Shown here: in pieces, positions 39,301 through 45,927 of the stretch
Numbering within the stretch: position 1 is the first letter of the stretch
Layout of the letters: the number at the start of each line of letters is the position of its first letter
NCBI GenBank assembly: GCA_902605365.1
Contig: CACLCM010000004.1
Span: forward strand, 27,795-91,794
Reading direction: 5' to 3'
DNA from: an uncultured Candidatus Poseidoniales archaeon
Lineage (GTDB): Archaea > Thermoplasmatota > Poseidoniia > Poseidoniales > Poseidoniaceae
DNA: 64,000 nucleotides
Translations under genes and position numbers: made by a program
The notes under the pieces: generated by a model
Told to the model about the DNA's origin: nothing
Database searches by the model: none
Seen by the model: the letters and a program-made list of their open reading frames with translations, nothing else

Positions 39301-41641
39301 TAATCTCGGCGATGCGAGAATAAGGAGCGGTAACGCTTGCCATTAGCCCTTTGTCATCTATTTCGACACTGCCCATTTCAGTTCCACGAGCCGCTGCCGC
39401 TCTTAGTGCACCATCCATATCTAGAATACCTGCACTCATCAGTGCAGCATATTCTCCTAAGCTGTGACCTGCAACCATATCTGGCTTGTGACCATGGGCA
39501 TTTAACGCCGATTCAATTGCTAAATCCGCAGTCAGCATAGCAGGCTGGGTATACTCAGTCTGTTTGAGTTTGAATTCTGCTTCTTTCTTTTCATCCTGAG
39601 ATAGATTGTCTCGAAGAACAAAAGATGAGAGTGTTTCGCCTTCCAATACATCAACCATGGTAATGTCTGCCTTTTCCCAAACTTTGCCAACCCCTGTAAA
39701 GCGGTGATTAAGGTCTAGAGTCATGCCAACATATTGACTACCTTGACCGGGATACATGTGGGCGACTTTGGCCTCAGGAGGAAGGGCTGGATCATCGCTA
39801 ATCATTATGCCTTGACTCATCAAGAATCCCCATTTGGCCTTATCATCCATAGCTTTCAAAGCGAGTTCAGTTCGCTTGTTGAATTCGGCCCAACTAGTTG
39901 CAGAGATTGCCATTCGAACGGAGTCTGATGGGTTGAATGACCATGCATCAGGTAACGTGAAGGATAGCCTAATTCCACTAGGGTCATCATCAAAATTAGG
40001 GCCTTTGAAAGAAACTGCTGTCAACTTAGTTCGCACTGCGTCAATAGAACTTCCAGACAATAGTAGCAGACCACCTTCTACAGATTTCAACTGCTCATGA
40101 GTCATTGTCGCATTATCGGAATGTGACATTTCAGTTCCAGCATATGCCTCCCATCTCCCATCCCAATGGGATAATAATTCGGCATGAAATTGAGGGTCAT
40201 ATCCTTCGATCGCAACGTGGAAATTGGTGCCACCAAAACCGAATGCTGAAACTCCTGCTCGCCGAGGATGGGATTTTGGCTCAGGCCAATCACGAGCTTT
40301 TGTGGGCACAAAGAATGGGATTTGATTCCATTCAACTGTAGGATTAGGTGTTTGGAATCCAGCACTTGGGGGTATTGTGCTATGATAAACCGCATTACAT
40401 GCTTTCATAATTCCAGCGATACCTGCTGCTGCCTTCAAGTGGCCAATTTGACTCTTGACTGATCCAACAGCAATATGGTCGCCGCCATCTAATTCATTCC
40501 AAAGAAGTGAAAGAGTGGACAACTCAGTAGCATCTCCTACTTTGGTTGAAGTGCCGTGTGCCTCTACTAACTCGACAGTTGAAGGAGCATATCCTGCTTG
40601 CGAATATGCTCTGCTAACCGCTTGAACTTGCCCTCTTTGACTTGGCGCAGTTATCCCCTTGCCTCTACCGTCAGAAGAACCCCCTACGCCTCGAACCACC
40701 GCTTTGACATCGTCACCATCACGGACTGCATCCGAGAGCCTTTTGAGCATCAGAACACCTGCACCTTCGCCCATAACGAACCCGTTTGCACGTGCATCGA
40801 AAGGCGTGGAGTGAGTAGGAGAAAGTGCCCCTATGGCACTGAATTTAGCATAGGTTGGGGCTTCCATACAACGGTCTGTAGCACCAGCGAGCATTGTATC
40901 GACTTGCCTTGTCTGCAAAAGGCGACAGGCGTCAAGTAAAGAAGCCATAGAGGAGGCACATGCGGCATCTGTAGAATAATTTGGACCTTGCAAGTCTAGT
41001 AGGTTTGCGACTCTGCCGCTTACTACATTCGCCAATTCTCCAGGCATTGTGTCTTCATCGATTCGAGGTTTGCCTTCGCAAATAGCCTCGACCATCGCAT
41101 CGGCCTGTTCAGGAGTAACCCCGTTGTCAATTGCTATTTTCCTCATCTCTGCACTGAAAACTCGAATATTAGATTCTGACCTATTTTCTCCGCCCAATGC
41201 ATTTGCAAATATGACACCAGTTCTAGACCTGTCTAGAGTTTTACCGCCTTCTCCATAACCTGCATCCTCGATAGCATCTGCTGAAACTGTAACTGCCCAT
41301 AGTTGGCAAGGATCGATTTGAGGGAGAGTTCCGGGTGGTTGCCTCCACCTCCTCCAATCAAACTCATAACCTTCAACGAAACCTCCAATTTTTGAATATG
41401 TTTTGCCCTCGGCGATATTTCCAGGAGAGCCTTCGTCCCAGTAAATATCAGGGTCCCATCGGTCTTTTGGGACTTCTTTGATAGAGACATGAGCGTCGAT
41501 AATATTCTGCCAGAATTGCTCTATTGAAGTTGCATCCGGCATTAAAGCAGCCATTCCGATTACTGCAATTGGCTCAAACGGAGCCTGATCTAAACCATCA
41601 CAAGGTTTCCCATCTGCTGTAGTTATAGTCATCAGATTCAC
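33344..41641 (-). CDS. Iterative type I fatty-acid/polyketide synthase (KS-AT-degenerate ACP-KS'-ACP-ACP-KR-DH)
   Basis: KS1: 'TDAACASSMASLLDA', 'VEAHGTSTKVGDATE', 'KSQIGHLKAAAG'; AT: 'GQGSQYVGM', 'GHSLGEYAALMSAG', 'SHAFHS'; KS': 'NLACASATAAFG', 'SHETFTPARGGSAQAE', 'TKGFTGHPMG'; two ACPs 'ELGIDTVKQAEIM'; KR 'IVSGGGSGVTAAS...GRFGNGGQTDYAAAN'; DH hotdog 'DHAIDGVPYHPG'. Confidence 0.93.
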   Translation of the reverse strand: MNLMTITTADGKPCDGLDQAPFEPIAVIGMAALMPDATSIEQFWQNIIDAHVSIKEVPKDRWDPDIYWDEGSPGNIAEGKTYSKIGGFVEGYEFDWRRWRQPPGTLPQIDPCQLWAVTVSADAIEDAGYGEGGKTLDRSRTGVIFANALGGENRSESNIRVFSAEMRKIAIDNGVTPEQADAMVEAICEGKPRIDEDTMPGELANVVSGRVANLLDLQGPNYSTDAACASSMASLLDACRLLQTRQVDTMLAGATDRCMEAPTYAKFSAIGALSPTHSTPFDARANGFVMGEGAGVLMLKRLSDAVRDGDDVKAVVRGVGGSSDGRGKGITAPSQRGQVQAVSRAYSQAGYAPSTVELVEAHGTSTKVGDATELSTLSLLWNELDGGDHIAVGSVKSQIGHLKAAAGIAGIMKACNAVYHSTIPPSAGFQTPNPTVEWNQIPFFVPTKARDWPEPKSHPRRAGVSAFGFGGTNFHVAIEGYDPQFHAELLSHWDGRWEAYAGTEMSHSDNATMTHEQLKSVEGGLLLLSGSSIDAVRTKLTAVSFKGPNFDDDPSGIRLSFTLPDAWSFNPSDSVRMAISATSWAEFNKRTELALKAMDDKAKWGFLMSQGIMISDDPALPPEAKVAHMYPGQGSQYVGMTLDLNHRFTGVGKVWEKADITMVDVLEGETLSSFVLRDNLSQDEKKEAEFKLKQTEYTQPAMLTADLAIESALNAHGHKPDMVAGHSLGEYAALMSAGILDMDGALRAAAARGTEMGSVEIDDKGLMASVTAPYSRIAEIIEEIDGYVIAANKNSPKMTVIAGETAPVKEAISKFEAEGFQSVALATSHAFHSRIVAPANEPLRRFLEGLEIRWPTIPITSNVDGGWYPMDDGGDSKAAVLSKLAPQMASSVEWTTQINSMYEAGARIFVEVGPKRALTVFASQILEGKVALPIMTNHPKAGGIATFLSALGTLALAGRTPEWPGRNSPHLTEAFRAGPIEAQSASMQPTTPLKERSRPLPSKGGEVITKTVVQAKEVSSDPDAAKINLVGELISAQTGYPAKFCQGNVDMRAVLGMSDSEIQIVVSSVHAQCSTDPDWDITVANTPGDITRWITDAPLGTKNRATKFDDRDDDPYVITGVSLGLPGGDRVFDKGNFEKLIRGETCISEVTDEYKQRLLDKNIVRLIKGRDGSVGMDAATEFGDIPQLAGLKSAFDPTEEFGIDAKIAAAWDITTQLACAAGLIALKDAGIPLTPVEQVGKGGLRLIRSWQMPSVYRDRTGIVFSSCFAGHQMAAKHAKLNGDDGEGRFDRRYLFQILNMGHSQFAQHVGIRGPNTTVNLACASATAAFGVAEDWLATDRCDRVVIISADDVTGDDMWEWIGSGFASSGAAATSNVIEETALPFDKRRNGLILGMGAAAFVVERKSQSDARGVQPMAELLGTKIANSAFHGTRLDVEHVASTVDSFIGEMETRWGLDRHKIAPETVFFSHETFTPARGGSAQAEVKALRDTFGASTDSIVIANTKGFTGHPMGVGIESASMFYGLMTGKIPPIANHKEADPELGNLNLSKGGSYPELRYGMRFAAGFGSQIGLSLVRKCEFSGDRINRQKLLTWNQSLAGTPNIELRILQNKLVAYVDGENNLHGGIQGEEYAVPKNTTTVAAPAIAVVTPEPVVVDAPEPVVVEDKVPQQNISGDLNAVVIEVVVKHTGYPADFVELDQDLEGELGIDTVKQAEIMADIRTKFGLPVDEDFVLSDYPTLNHMIGYIQKMKGGSNPTPTAPTPVVETEVSKPLEVAVNPEPAIIAKPVESVGSSDIQPKLIGVVVKHTGYPEDFIEMDQDLEGELGIDTVKQAEIMGDVREIFSLPVDEDFVLSDHPTLNHFVAYIQKMTGGGSSEPVPTPEPEPVSEVAPVSTPSTPTHASSTTRRWQVEVEPCPAVAEGLPIGGTIVLTQDSWGVADALALRLSEKGLSIAKIGFEFGAKSVTEQEELSGHTYRADPSSEEQISEICSRITGVAGVIHLAPLSLTGSSWESKGPSNQVTLAAQSWFGLLKGLDSQLAVISSGIIGSVTAMDGRHGNRGERFNSLACAASGVTKSYAFERENLRCRALDLHPELIIDAEAAAELIENDMFSSGGDVEVGIDRDGRRWTLVCFAEDIVDEVKSLESDDIWIVSGGGSGVTAASIIGVSNASQGAGATFLLLGRSKLEEETSTWLDWSDEQLNTRKMELRESMISESESGKITMVEWNNAWTKLTRSMDIYRTISVIESGGNNAEYHSADVTDSDAIIAAVGGRSVTGIVHGAGLEESKLVADKEWKTFDLIVRVKVDGWKALVSAVGDDLRFACAFTSVAGRFGNGGQTDYAAANSILDAEMARLTASGDCRAVAIGWTGWRDVGMATRGSIEAVFESAGIETLAVEKGVEIFVGEALAGGKRRVLGCGSLGLMDRFDSFREAPLKLPAEMAASIADPRRFPLIDKLISLDVGKALVSQCTLSTQDHPFLVDHAIDGVPYHPGVMAMEMFAENSLLLLPEHCIAGFEDVTFGLPIKIMKGSMTVRVEAKLERKDGDLSWVSCRLVSDLVNSKGEIFGEPRLHHEAKVRLVTSSDDLLPFLQNEVDALPTIGTPADGELLHHSSFIYLRYFHGPRFQSHGGVLRGIDNGVDGIALMRHQLPATDQFALESEGEEILLDALPMLIEAGFQNAGLAAMESDGFSSLPIGIEWTTMLRVPESNERLRMRSVKVASEDAGVTVHDVVIVGDDDAPVLSLKGLRLKAMGQVPEDQRFTLER
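36030..36625 (-). repeat. Tandem ACP domains within the synthase
   Basis: Two near-identical ~80-aa units 'VVVKHTGYPxDFxExDQDLEGELGIDTVKQAEIMxDxR...LPVDEDFVLSDxPTLNHxxxYIQKM' separated by Pro/Thr/Glu-rich linkers. Confidence 0.92.
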
Positions 41642-42432
41642 TCACCCATAATGCTTGATGGAACCATTGTAATCGAATAACCAGCGTCGACATGAATACA
41701 TTGGCCAGTAACTCCTGCAGAAAGAGGGCTTGCAAGCCAAGTTGTACAACCTGCAACATCAGATTGTGTTACATTCCTACGCAGTGGAGAATTAGCAGCC
41801 ACATGATCTAGGATATTATCAAAACCAGGAATGCCGCTAGCTGCAATGGTTCGAATTGGACCACTTGAAATGGCGTTTACTCGATGACCCTCTGGGCCAA
41901 GGTGACATGCTAATTCCCTCGTCCAACACTCGAGAGCGGCCTTAGCCATACTCATTATTCCGTAAGACGGGACATGGCGGGTTGAAGCAGCGTATGTCAG
42001 AGTGATGGTGGAGGAGCCTTCATTCAGATAGGGCAATGCGAATTTGAGGCAGCGTTGCAAAGAGTTGGCTGAAATGGTAAATGCTGTGTTAATTTTGTCG
42101 TCATCGACAAACAGAATGGGTCTATCAAAACACTCACGTGGGGCAAATCCAATTGCGTGAATTAGAATGTCGGCTTTCAAGCCAGGATTCTCTTTACCGA
42201 ATGCGTCAAAGAACTCTTTGGTATCTGCATCTGTGGCGACATCTAGAGGATAGAAGCCAGCAATGGCAGGGAGTTTGTCCTTCAGTTGGAAAACTCTTGA
42301 CATGAATCTTTTCTGATAACCAAGGTAGAGAGTCACCCCTGCATCAGCGAGACTTTGACAAATTGCCCAAGCGATTGAGTCTTCGCTGGCCACACCAAAA
42401 ACAAATGCAACTTTACCTTGTAAATCTAGCAT
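41638..42432 (-). CDS. fabI: Enoyl-[acyl-carrier-protein] reductase, FabI-like SDR
   Basis: 'MLDLQGKVAFVFGVASEDSIAWAICQSLADAGVTLYLGYQ', 'LTYAASTRHVPSYGIMSMAKAALECWTRELACHLGPEGHRVNAISSGPIRTIAASGI', C-term 'VTGQCIHVDAGYSI'. ATG overlaps into the synthase gene by 4 nt at its 3' end. Confidence 0.9.
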   Translation of the reverse strand: MLDLQGKVAFVFGVASEDSIAWAICQSLADAGVTLYLGYQKRFMSRVFQLKDKLPAIAGFYPLDVATDADTKEFFDAFGKENPGLKADILIHAIGFAPRECFDRPILFVDDDKINTAFTISANSLQRCLKFALPYLNEGSSTITLTYAASTRHVPSYGIMSMAKAALECWTRELACHLGPEGHRVNAISSGPIRTIAASGIPGFDNILDHVAANSPLRRNVTQSDVAGCTTWLASPLSAGVTGQCIHVDAGYSITMVPSSIMGE

Positions 42433-42438
42433 AATTAG

Positions 42439-42459
42439 CACCTACCCTTAGGGTAGGTG
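42439..42459 (-). promoter_or_regulatory. Perfect 9-bp hairpin CACCTACCC-TAA-GGGTAGGTG directly upstream of fabI ATG
   Basis: CACCTACCC (42439-42447) / GGGTAGGTG (42451-42459), 3-nt loop, 6 nt from the ATG at 42432. Confidence 0.5.
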
Positions 42460-42527
42460 TTTCCCTAGCCACCCCGTCTATGACTGTTGCCATAAGAAAA
42501 CAAGGCCAAACGGGCATTTCAGGGGTG

Positions 42528-42540
42528 TTAAAAATAAGCC
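42528..42540 (-). promoter_or_regulatory. Candidate TATA-like element of the fabI-synthase-PPTase operon (minus strand GGCTTATTTTTAA)
   Basis: AT-rich TATA-like box ~95 nt upstream of fabI ATG in the intergenic region. Confidence 0.3.
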
Positions 42541-42558
42541 GAAATACAGGGATTTGCG

Positions 42559-43716
42559 TTACAAATCGTCGAAATCGAAATCATCATCGAAATCATCATC
42601 GAGGTCATCATCGAAATCAAAGTCGTCATCGGAGGATTCTTCCACGACTACTGGTTTTGCTTTCTTGCCCTTTTTCCTAGACTTACGTTCAGCCTTGGCG
42701 GCTTTCTTTGCTTCTTTTTGAGCGATCTTTTGTTTGCCAGCAGTTTTCTTAGTAAGGCGTGAAATAATCACTAAGAGTAAAATCAAACCGATTAGCCCTC
42801 CGCCTGCCATCCCAATCATGGCCCAATTTTCCCCAGTCATAGAATCTAAGTCTCCCAAAGCCCCTCCACCTCCACTGGATGCTGCCACTACAATTCTCAC
42901 TGTAGTCTCGCTAAATGCGGTGTCAGAATCATCGAGTTTAGAGAATGCAAGGAGTTCTACTTGTATGGAAATTTCACTGGATGCAGAAGATGGAGCTTGG
43001 ATTAGGATTGTCCCCTGTTCTGAAGAAGAACTTGGATTAACTGTGGAACGGAAAAATGAATCTGAAACAAACTTAAATCCAGCATCTTCTAATTCTTGTT
43101 GGTTAACTACAATGACTTCTAAATCATCGATTCTATTTCCATCGTTGAAAATAGTAAATTGAATAGATTCCTCTTCTGAAACCTCAATATTTCTGGTAGT
43201 TGGATTGGAGACTTCCAAGTCGATTCTTGAGTAGGCCAATGAGCTGACTGTGCCGCCGACCTCAGCGGTTGAACCAAATTGACCCAATGGGATTGTAATT
43301 GGGTCGCCACCAATTGTTACACTCACCACAGTTGCTGTGATGTTGAAATCTTCAGATTTTACCTCAATCCGAGGAGATGCTGTGAAAACCGCTGTGAAGT
43401 CTTCAGAATCACCGGCCTCGATATCCCAAGATGTGTCACCAGGAACATCAACGTTGAAATCATTTCCATCTACACTCCAGTCGATGTCTATCTGTTCTTT
43501 GAAGGTGCCAGTATTTGTCACCGTACATGATACAGATACCGGCTGGTTTTGTTCAGGATGCACATTGATGTCGATTGTGGAATCATCGCACTCTATTTCA
43601 ACTCCGACAGGGGTTGCTTGGGCTTGAGCATTCATCGGGGCTAGCATGCAAAATACAAGAATCGAGATTAAAATAACCCTTTTCACAGCAACCACTGTCA
43701 CTGCCGAAGAAAGCAA
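42559..43716 (-). CDS. Secreted/anchored beta-sandwich protein (NEW3/CARDB-like domains), TM, K-rich then D/F-rich cytoplasmic tail
   Basis: Signal peptide, 'VSVSCTVTNTGTFKEQIDIDWSV', TM 'MIGMAGGGLIGLILLLVIISRL', tail 'KKAAKAERKSRKKGKKAKP...DDDFDFDDDLDDDFDDDFDFDDL'. Confidence 0.75.
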   Translation of the reverse strand: MLSSAVTVVAVKRVILISILVFCMLAPMNAQAQATPVGVEIECDDSTIDINVHPEQNQPVSVSCTVTNTGTFKEQIDIDWSVDGNDFNVDVPGDTSWDIEAGDSEDFTAVFTASPRIEVKSEDFNITATVVSVTIGGDPITIPLGQFGSTAEVGGTVSSLAYSRIDLEVSNPTTRNIEVSEEESIQFTIFNDGNRIDDLEVIVVNQQELEDAGFKFVSDSFFRSTVNPSSSSEQGTILIQAPSSASSEISIQVELLAFSKLDDSDTAFSETTVRIVVAASSGGGGALGDLDSMTGENWAMIGMAGGGLIGLILLLVIISRLTKKTAGKQKIAQKEAKKAAKAERKSRKKGKKAKPVVVEESSDDDFDFDDDLDDDFDDDFDFDDL

Positions 43717-43733
43717 AGGTCATGAACTCTTGG

Positions 43734-44585
43734 TTAAATTGAACCATAAATATGGTCGGGTAAGTCTTTGTGACACCTATACAATATCTCTTCATCTAGA
43801 CCTGCTTCTAAGAGTTGACGTGTCCTTTTTGGTACAGTTTTCGGGCCAAGTACTGCCCCGGGACGCTTTGGGTCGTCCATGTAATCTGTTTCAAGCATGA
43901 ATCCATGGGATGATGTTTCAAATGTAGACATCAATTCATCGATTGAACCACTTCCTGCAAGTACACTGGGAGTGATTCCATGAGTGTATTCCGCATTTAC
44001 TTGGGGTGGTGCATAATGGCGAACCAATCTCTCTCTAGCAAGGCCCGCTTTGTCTGCCATTTTAGCTAGATCACCATATGTTTCATCAGACTCTCCTTCA
44101 ACATGTAATTGCAATGGTATCCCCTCTTTAGCAGCTAATTGCATCGTTTCCAAAAGAAGAGCGTTAGAACGACTCCAAATTTCATCTGATACTTTCCAAT
44201 GCGGCCTACCAACTTCGCCAATACCGTGTGCTTTATTCTCATGAACAAACTGAAGCGCAGTCTCAATACTGTCCCAATAATTCTCTTCAGCCCTATCGCC
44301 TAAAGATTCGAACTGGTGAGCAAAGGCCGCAGGATGCGGACCTAATATTACACGCACTCCTAAACCTAGAGAGCGAACTTCTTCTGCCATTGCAACCGTA
44401 TCTGCATATGAATCAAAATGACCTTGCCTAGTCACTGGTGGTGATGCAAAGTCAGGACAATGTACCAGGACCAAATCAGTGCCGCCAACTCGTAAAAAGT
44501 CACGAGCAGCATCAAGAAATCTACCATTACGGTTTAGGTGAAAATGGTCATCAAGGATTGGGCCATTCCAATCCATATCTCTCAC
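43734..44585 (-). CDS. TatD-like metal-dependent hydrolase (amidohydrolase superfamily)
   Basis: 'ILDDHFHLNRNGRF', 'HGIGEVGRPHW', 'LQLHVEG', 'MLETDYMDDPKRPGAVLGPKTVPKRT'. Confidence 0.85.
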   Translation of the reverse strand: MRDMDWNGPILDDHFHLNRNGRFLDAARDFLRVGGTDLVLVHCPDFASPPVTRQGHFDSYADTVAMAEEVRSLGLGVRVILGPHPAAFAHQFESLGDRAEENYWDSIETALQFVHENKAHGIGEVGRPHWKVSDEIWSRSNALLLETMQLAAKEGIPLQLHVEGESDETYGDLAKMADKAGLARERLVRHYAPPQVNAEYTHGITPSVLAGSGSIDELMSTFETSSHGFMLETDYMDDPKRPGAVLGPKTVPKRTRQLLEAGLDEEILYRCHKDLPDHIYGSI

Positions 44586-45121
44586 GCCTTCAGTGATTTC
44601 TTGTCACTGAACTTAGACTTCCAATGTACTGCAGCCATAGCCACCATATTTTGATGGCGAGCATTCAGAGCGACGCAGCGACCGTTAGCCCAAATCAGTA
44701 ATTCCAAATCATGCCTAGTATCATTCAACCTTAAGCAACCTAGTCGCTCATCGATTGACGTAGTACCGCTCCCAAGATTAGTACGTAAATTGTTGATAGG
44801 AACCTCTTCACCGAAATCGAATGATGCTACAATTGGTCCAAGTTCCGCCACCATGCCTGAGTCGTCACGGCCCATTCTCAGGAGCATTTCTTTTGCAGCC
44901 GCTCTTGCAGCTTCAATTCGATGAGTTCCATGGACAATAATTCTACCTTCTGAATCGATAATGAGAGTTGCACGTGGAGCATCTAGCGTCTTGATGATGA
45001 CATTTCCGTTCCTGATTCCGCCCAGCCTTTCGATTGCCTCTTCGAGATCAACTGGAGGCGACGGAGTGAAGCGAACAAGTAGATTATCTACTCTGACATC
45101 GAACTTGCCGGACCCGCCCAT
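44582..45121 (-). CDS. Divergent TATA-box-binding-protein (TBP)-like protein
   Basis: Two-repeat layout with 'DAPRATLIIDSEGRIIVHGTHRIEAARAAAKEMLLRM', reminiscent of TBP 'PKATALIFSSGKIVCTGAKS.EEARRAA.K', followed by 'GPIVASFDFGEEVPINNLRTNL'. Confidence 0.6.
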   Translation of the reverse strand: MGGSGKFDVRVDNLLVRFTPSPPVDLEEAIERLGGIRNGNVIIKTLDAPRATLIIDSEGRIIVHGTHRIEAARAAAKEMLLRMGRDDSGMVAELGPIVASFDFGEEVPINNLRTNLGSGTTSIDERLGCLRLNDTRHDLELLIWANGRCVALNARHQNMVAMAAVHWKSKFSDKKSLKA

Positions 45122-45123
45122 AG

Positions 45124-45921
45124 TTACTCCTCCTCTCCATCCGAAGTGCTTGCGAGTGATGAACTCTCCTCTGCATCGGGCATGGTATTCAATGCTCTAA
45201 GCATAGAATCTCTCCATGCCTGCTGTATTGGAACAAGTAGGACTGCATCATCACCATGCTCTTCTCTAAGAATTGCAAGACCTCCTCTCAATCTTGCAGC
45301 GAACCTTTCGTCCTTTTCAACATTCAGAACCTCATCTGAATTTTCCCGATTTAGTGTCCACCAAGTAGCAGCAAGAGCACTCGCTGCTTGTAAGCCATCA
45401 GGCTCCCTAGGAGGTTGCTCCACGACATGTAACCTCATTTTCTTGATACATTTTCTCCACCTCCTCGATGTGAAAACAATCCTCAGTAACTTGAAAGGTC
45501 TAGTCATTGCCTTGGCTTCTTTGATGAGGATTTCCTCCCATCTTTCATCATCCATGTCTGGTTCAATAAAAAATATTGGACGGTCATGCTTTTCGGCGGC
45601 TTTGTGAAGTCTGCGAGGTTCAGGGTCCGGGAATTTACCAACTTGGATTCCTTCAACCCAAGTTAACATCTCAAGATATAATCCATCCAATCCACCATTC
45701 AGTATAGCACTATCAAGGTTGATACCAGAGTCTTGTAATTCCGACTTCTCTTCTTCAAGCCATACTTCGACTTCTTCTGTTGTACCCATGATTCCTAAGC
45801 CGTGCCATGTCAAACGTGGACGCATTACATTTGGTAACACCACTGTCGGCAACACTCCGTGCAGCACAATAGTGCCACCACCGGGGTCTTTCCAATGGAT
45901 GTCTTCCCAATCTAGATTCAT
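45124..45921 (-). CDS. Conserved-looking hypothetical protein, 265 aa
   Basis: Long ORF filling the space between TBP-like and surface-protein genes, coupled to the TBP-like gene (2-nt spacing); no recognised motif. Confidence 0.65.
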   Translation of the reverse strand: MNLDWEDIHWKDPGGGTIVLHGVLPTVVLPNVMRPRLTWHGLGIMGTTEEVEVWLEEEKSELQDSGINLDSAILNGGLDGLYLEMLTWVEGIQVGKFPDPEPRRLHKAAEKHDRPIFFIEPDMDDERWEEILIKEAKAMTRPFKLLRIVFTSRRWRKCIKKMRLHVVEQPPREPDGLQAASALAATWWTLNRENSDEVLNVEKDERFAARLRGGLAILREEHGDDAVLLVPIQQAWRDSMLRALNTMPDAEESSSLASTSDGEEE

Positions 45922-45927
45922 GGTGAA

